A DNA stretch of 64,000 nucleotides from Haloferax mediterranei ATCC 33500 (GTDB taxonomy: Archaea > Halobacteriota > Halobacteria > Halobacteriales > Haloferacaceae): contig NC_017941.2 in the NCBI RefSeq assembly GCF_000306765.2, positions 124,001-188,000 on the forward strand, given 5' to 3'. The notes under the pieces were generated by a model, which worked only from the letters and a program-made list of their open reading frames with translations, was not told the DNA's origin and searched no databases. How positions within the stretch are numbered: position 1 is the stretch's first letter; each line of letters starts with the position of its first letter. A program made the position numbers and the translations under genes. Shown here in pieces: positions 63,762 to 64,000 of the stretch.

Positions 63762-64000
63762 GTGCATTTCGTCTACGTCCTCCAGTGTAGCGACGGCTCG
63801 CTGTACACCGGCTACACGACCGATGTCGAGCGACGCGTCGCGGAACACGACGCCGGTGAGGGAGCGAAGTACACTCGCGGGCGCACGCCAGTCGAACTCG
63901 TCCACGTCGAGGAGTACGACTCGAAGTCGGCGGCGATGTCCCGCGAGTACGAGATTAAACAGCTCAAACGGAAGCAGAAACTGGCGCTCGTCGAGTCGAA
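63762..64000 (+). CDS. GIY-YIG nuclease superfamily protein (partial, runs off the window)
   Basis: From GTG 63762: HFVYVLQCSDGSLYTGYTTD, with V-Y-V and Y-T-G as the GIY and YIG signatures, the arginine of VERRVAEHD and the glutamate region of SREYEIKQLKRK. 79 codons are visible and the frame is open at the edge. The UvrC-N/YhbQ type is short, about 85-100 aa, so little is missing. Its function is unknown in archaea. It is divergent from the truncated ATPase. Confidence 0.88.
   Translation, partial: MHFVYVLQCSDGSLYTGYTTDVERRVAEHDAGEGAKYTRGRTPVELVHVEEYDSKSAAMSREYEIKQLKRKQKLALVES

Overview
The window is chromosomal DNA of a haloarchaeon, almost certainly a Haloferax species. The proteins are strongly acidic and the coding GC is high. 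The thermosome, the fused TatC, PCNA and the L39e-L31e-aIF6 cluster look like Haloferax orthologues. Very many genes have a TATA-like box centred about 27 bases before the start codon, as expected for leaderless haloarchaeal mRNAs; this spacing was used to fix several start codons. All names rest on reading the sequence, without database searches.

Layout. 1-2.5 kb: histidine phosphatase, 2'-5' RNA ligase family protein and a DMT exporter. 2.6-8.1 kb: translation and secretion block (L39e, L31e, aIF6, L18a/LX, prefoldin alpha, FtsY, then SRP54), with a LysE-type exporter between FtsY and SRP54. 8.2-10.5 kb: two half-size MgtE/SLC41 proteins and a nucleoside-recognition (Gate) membrane protein. 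10.5-13.1 kb: UPF0200/UPF0201 pair, a YccF protein, tRNA-Arg(TCT) followed by degenerate tRNA 3'-end copies and two small orphan genes. 13.2-19.1 kb: thermosome, NAD(P)HX-epimerase-like protein, KH protein, Rio1, eIF1A and TyrRS. 19.2-29.3 kb: DUF460 protein, SPFH protein, PhzF protein, RNase Z, a clamp-loader small subunit, a phosphatidylserine decarboxylase-type enzyme, a frameshifted small gene, a lipoprotein and TrmG10. 29.3-39.3 kb: a TBP, CPBP protease, HisG, an inactive-looking M48 homologue, regulators, SAH/MTA deaminase, SAH hydrolase, Hjc and a SWIM protein. 39.4-45.6 kb: primase large subunit, histidine kinase, PCNA, ArsC-like phosphatase and RlmE.

45.7-48.1 kb holds the main mobile element: a 1.94-kb IS200/IS605-type insertion (tnpA and tnpB) inside a small membrane-protein gene. 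Removing the element restores an intact 135-codon frame. 48.1-52.8 kb: a small zinc-finger gene, a ribbon-helix-helix regulator overlapping a queuosine-precursor transporter gene, and the divergent tatCt/tatCo pair. 52.8-64 kb: SRPBCC and phosphatase genes, a 6x20-bp tandem repeat running into the end of larE, a MutS-family protein, an Orc1/Cdc6 paralogue, rpiA, a histone-fold DUF1931 protein, larB, a decayed ABC transporter and a partial GIY-YIG gene.

Most of the window is housekeeping: ribosome assembly, protein export, and replication/repair. I did not find a clearly new multi-gene system. The best leads are the TnpB element (reconstructable empty site, predicted guide, glycine where the second RuvC glutamate is expected), the palindrome in the RHH promoter, the tRNA-Arg scars, and several short tandem repeats in intergenic DNA.
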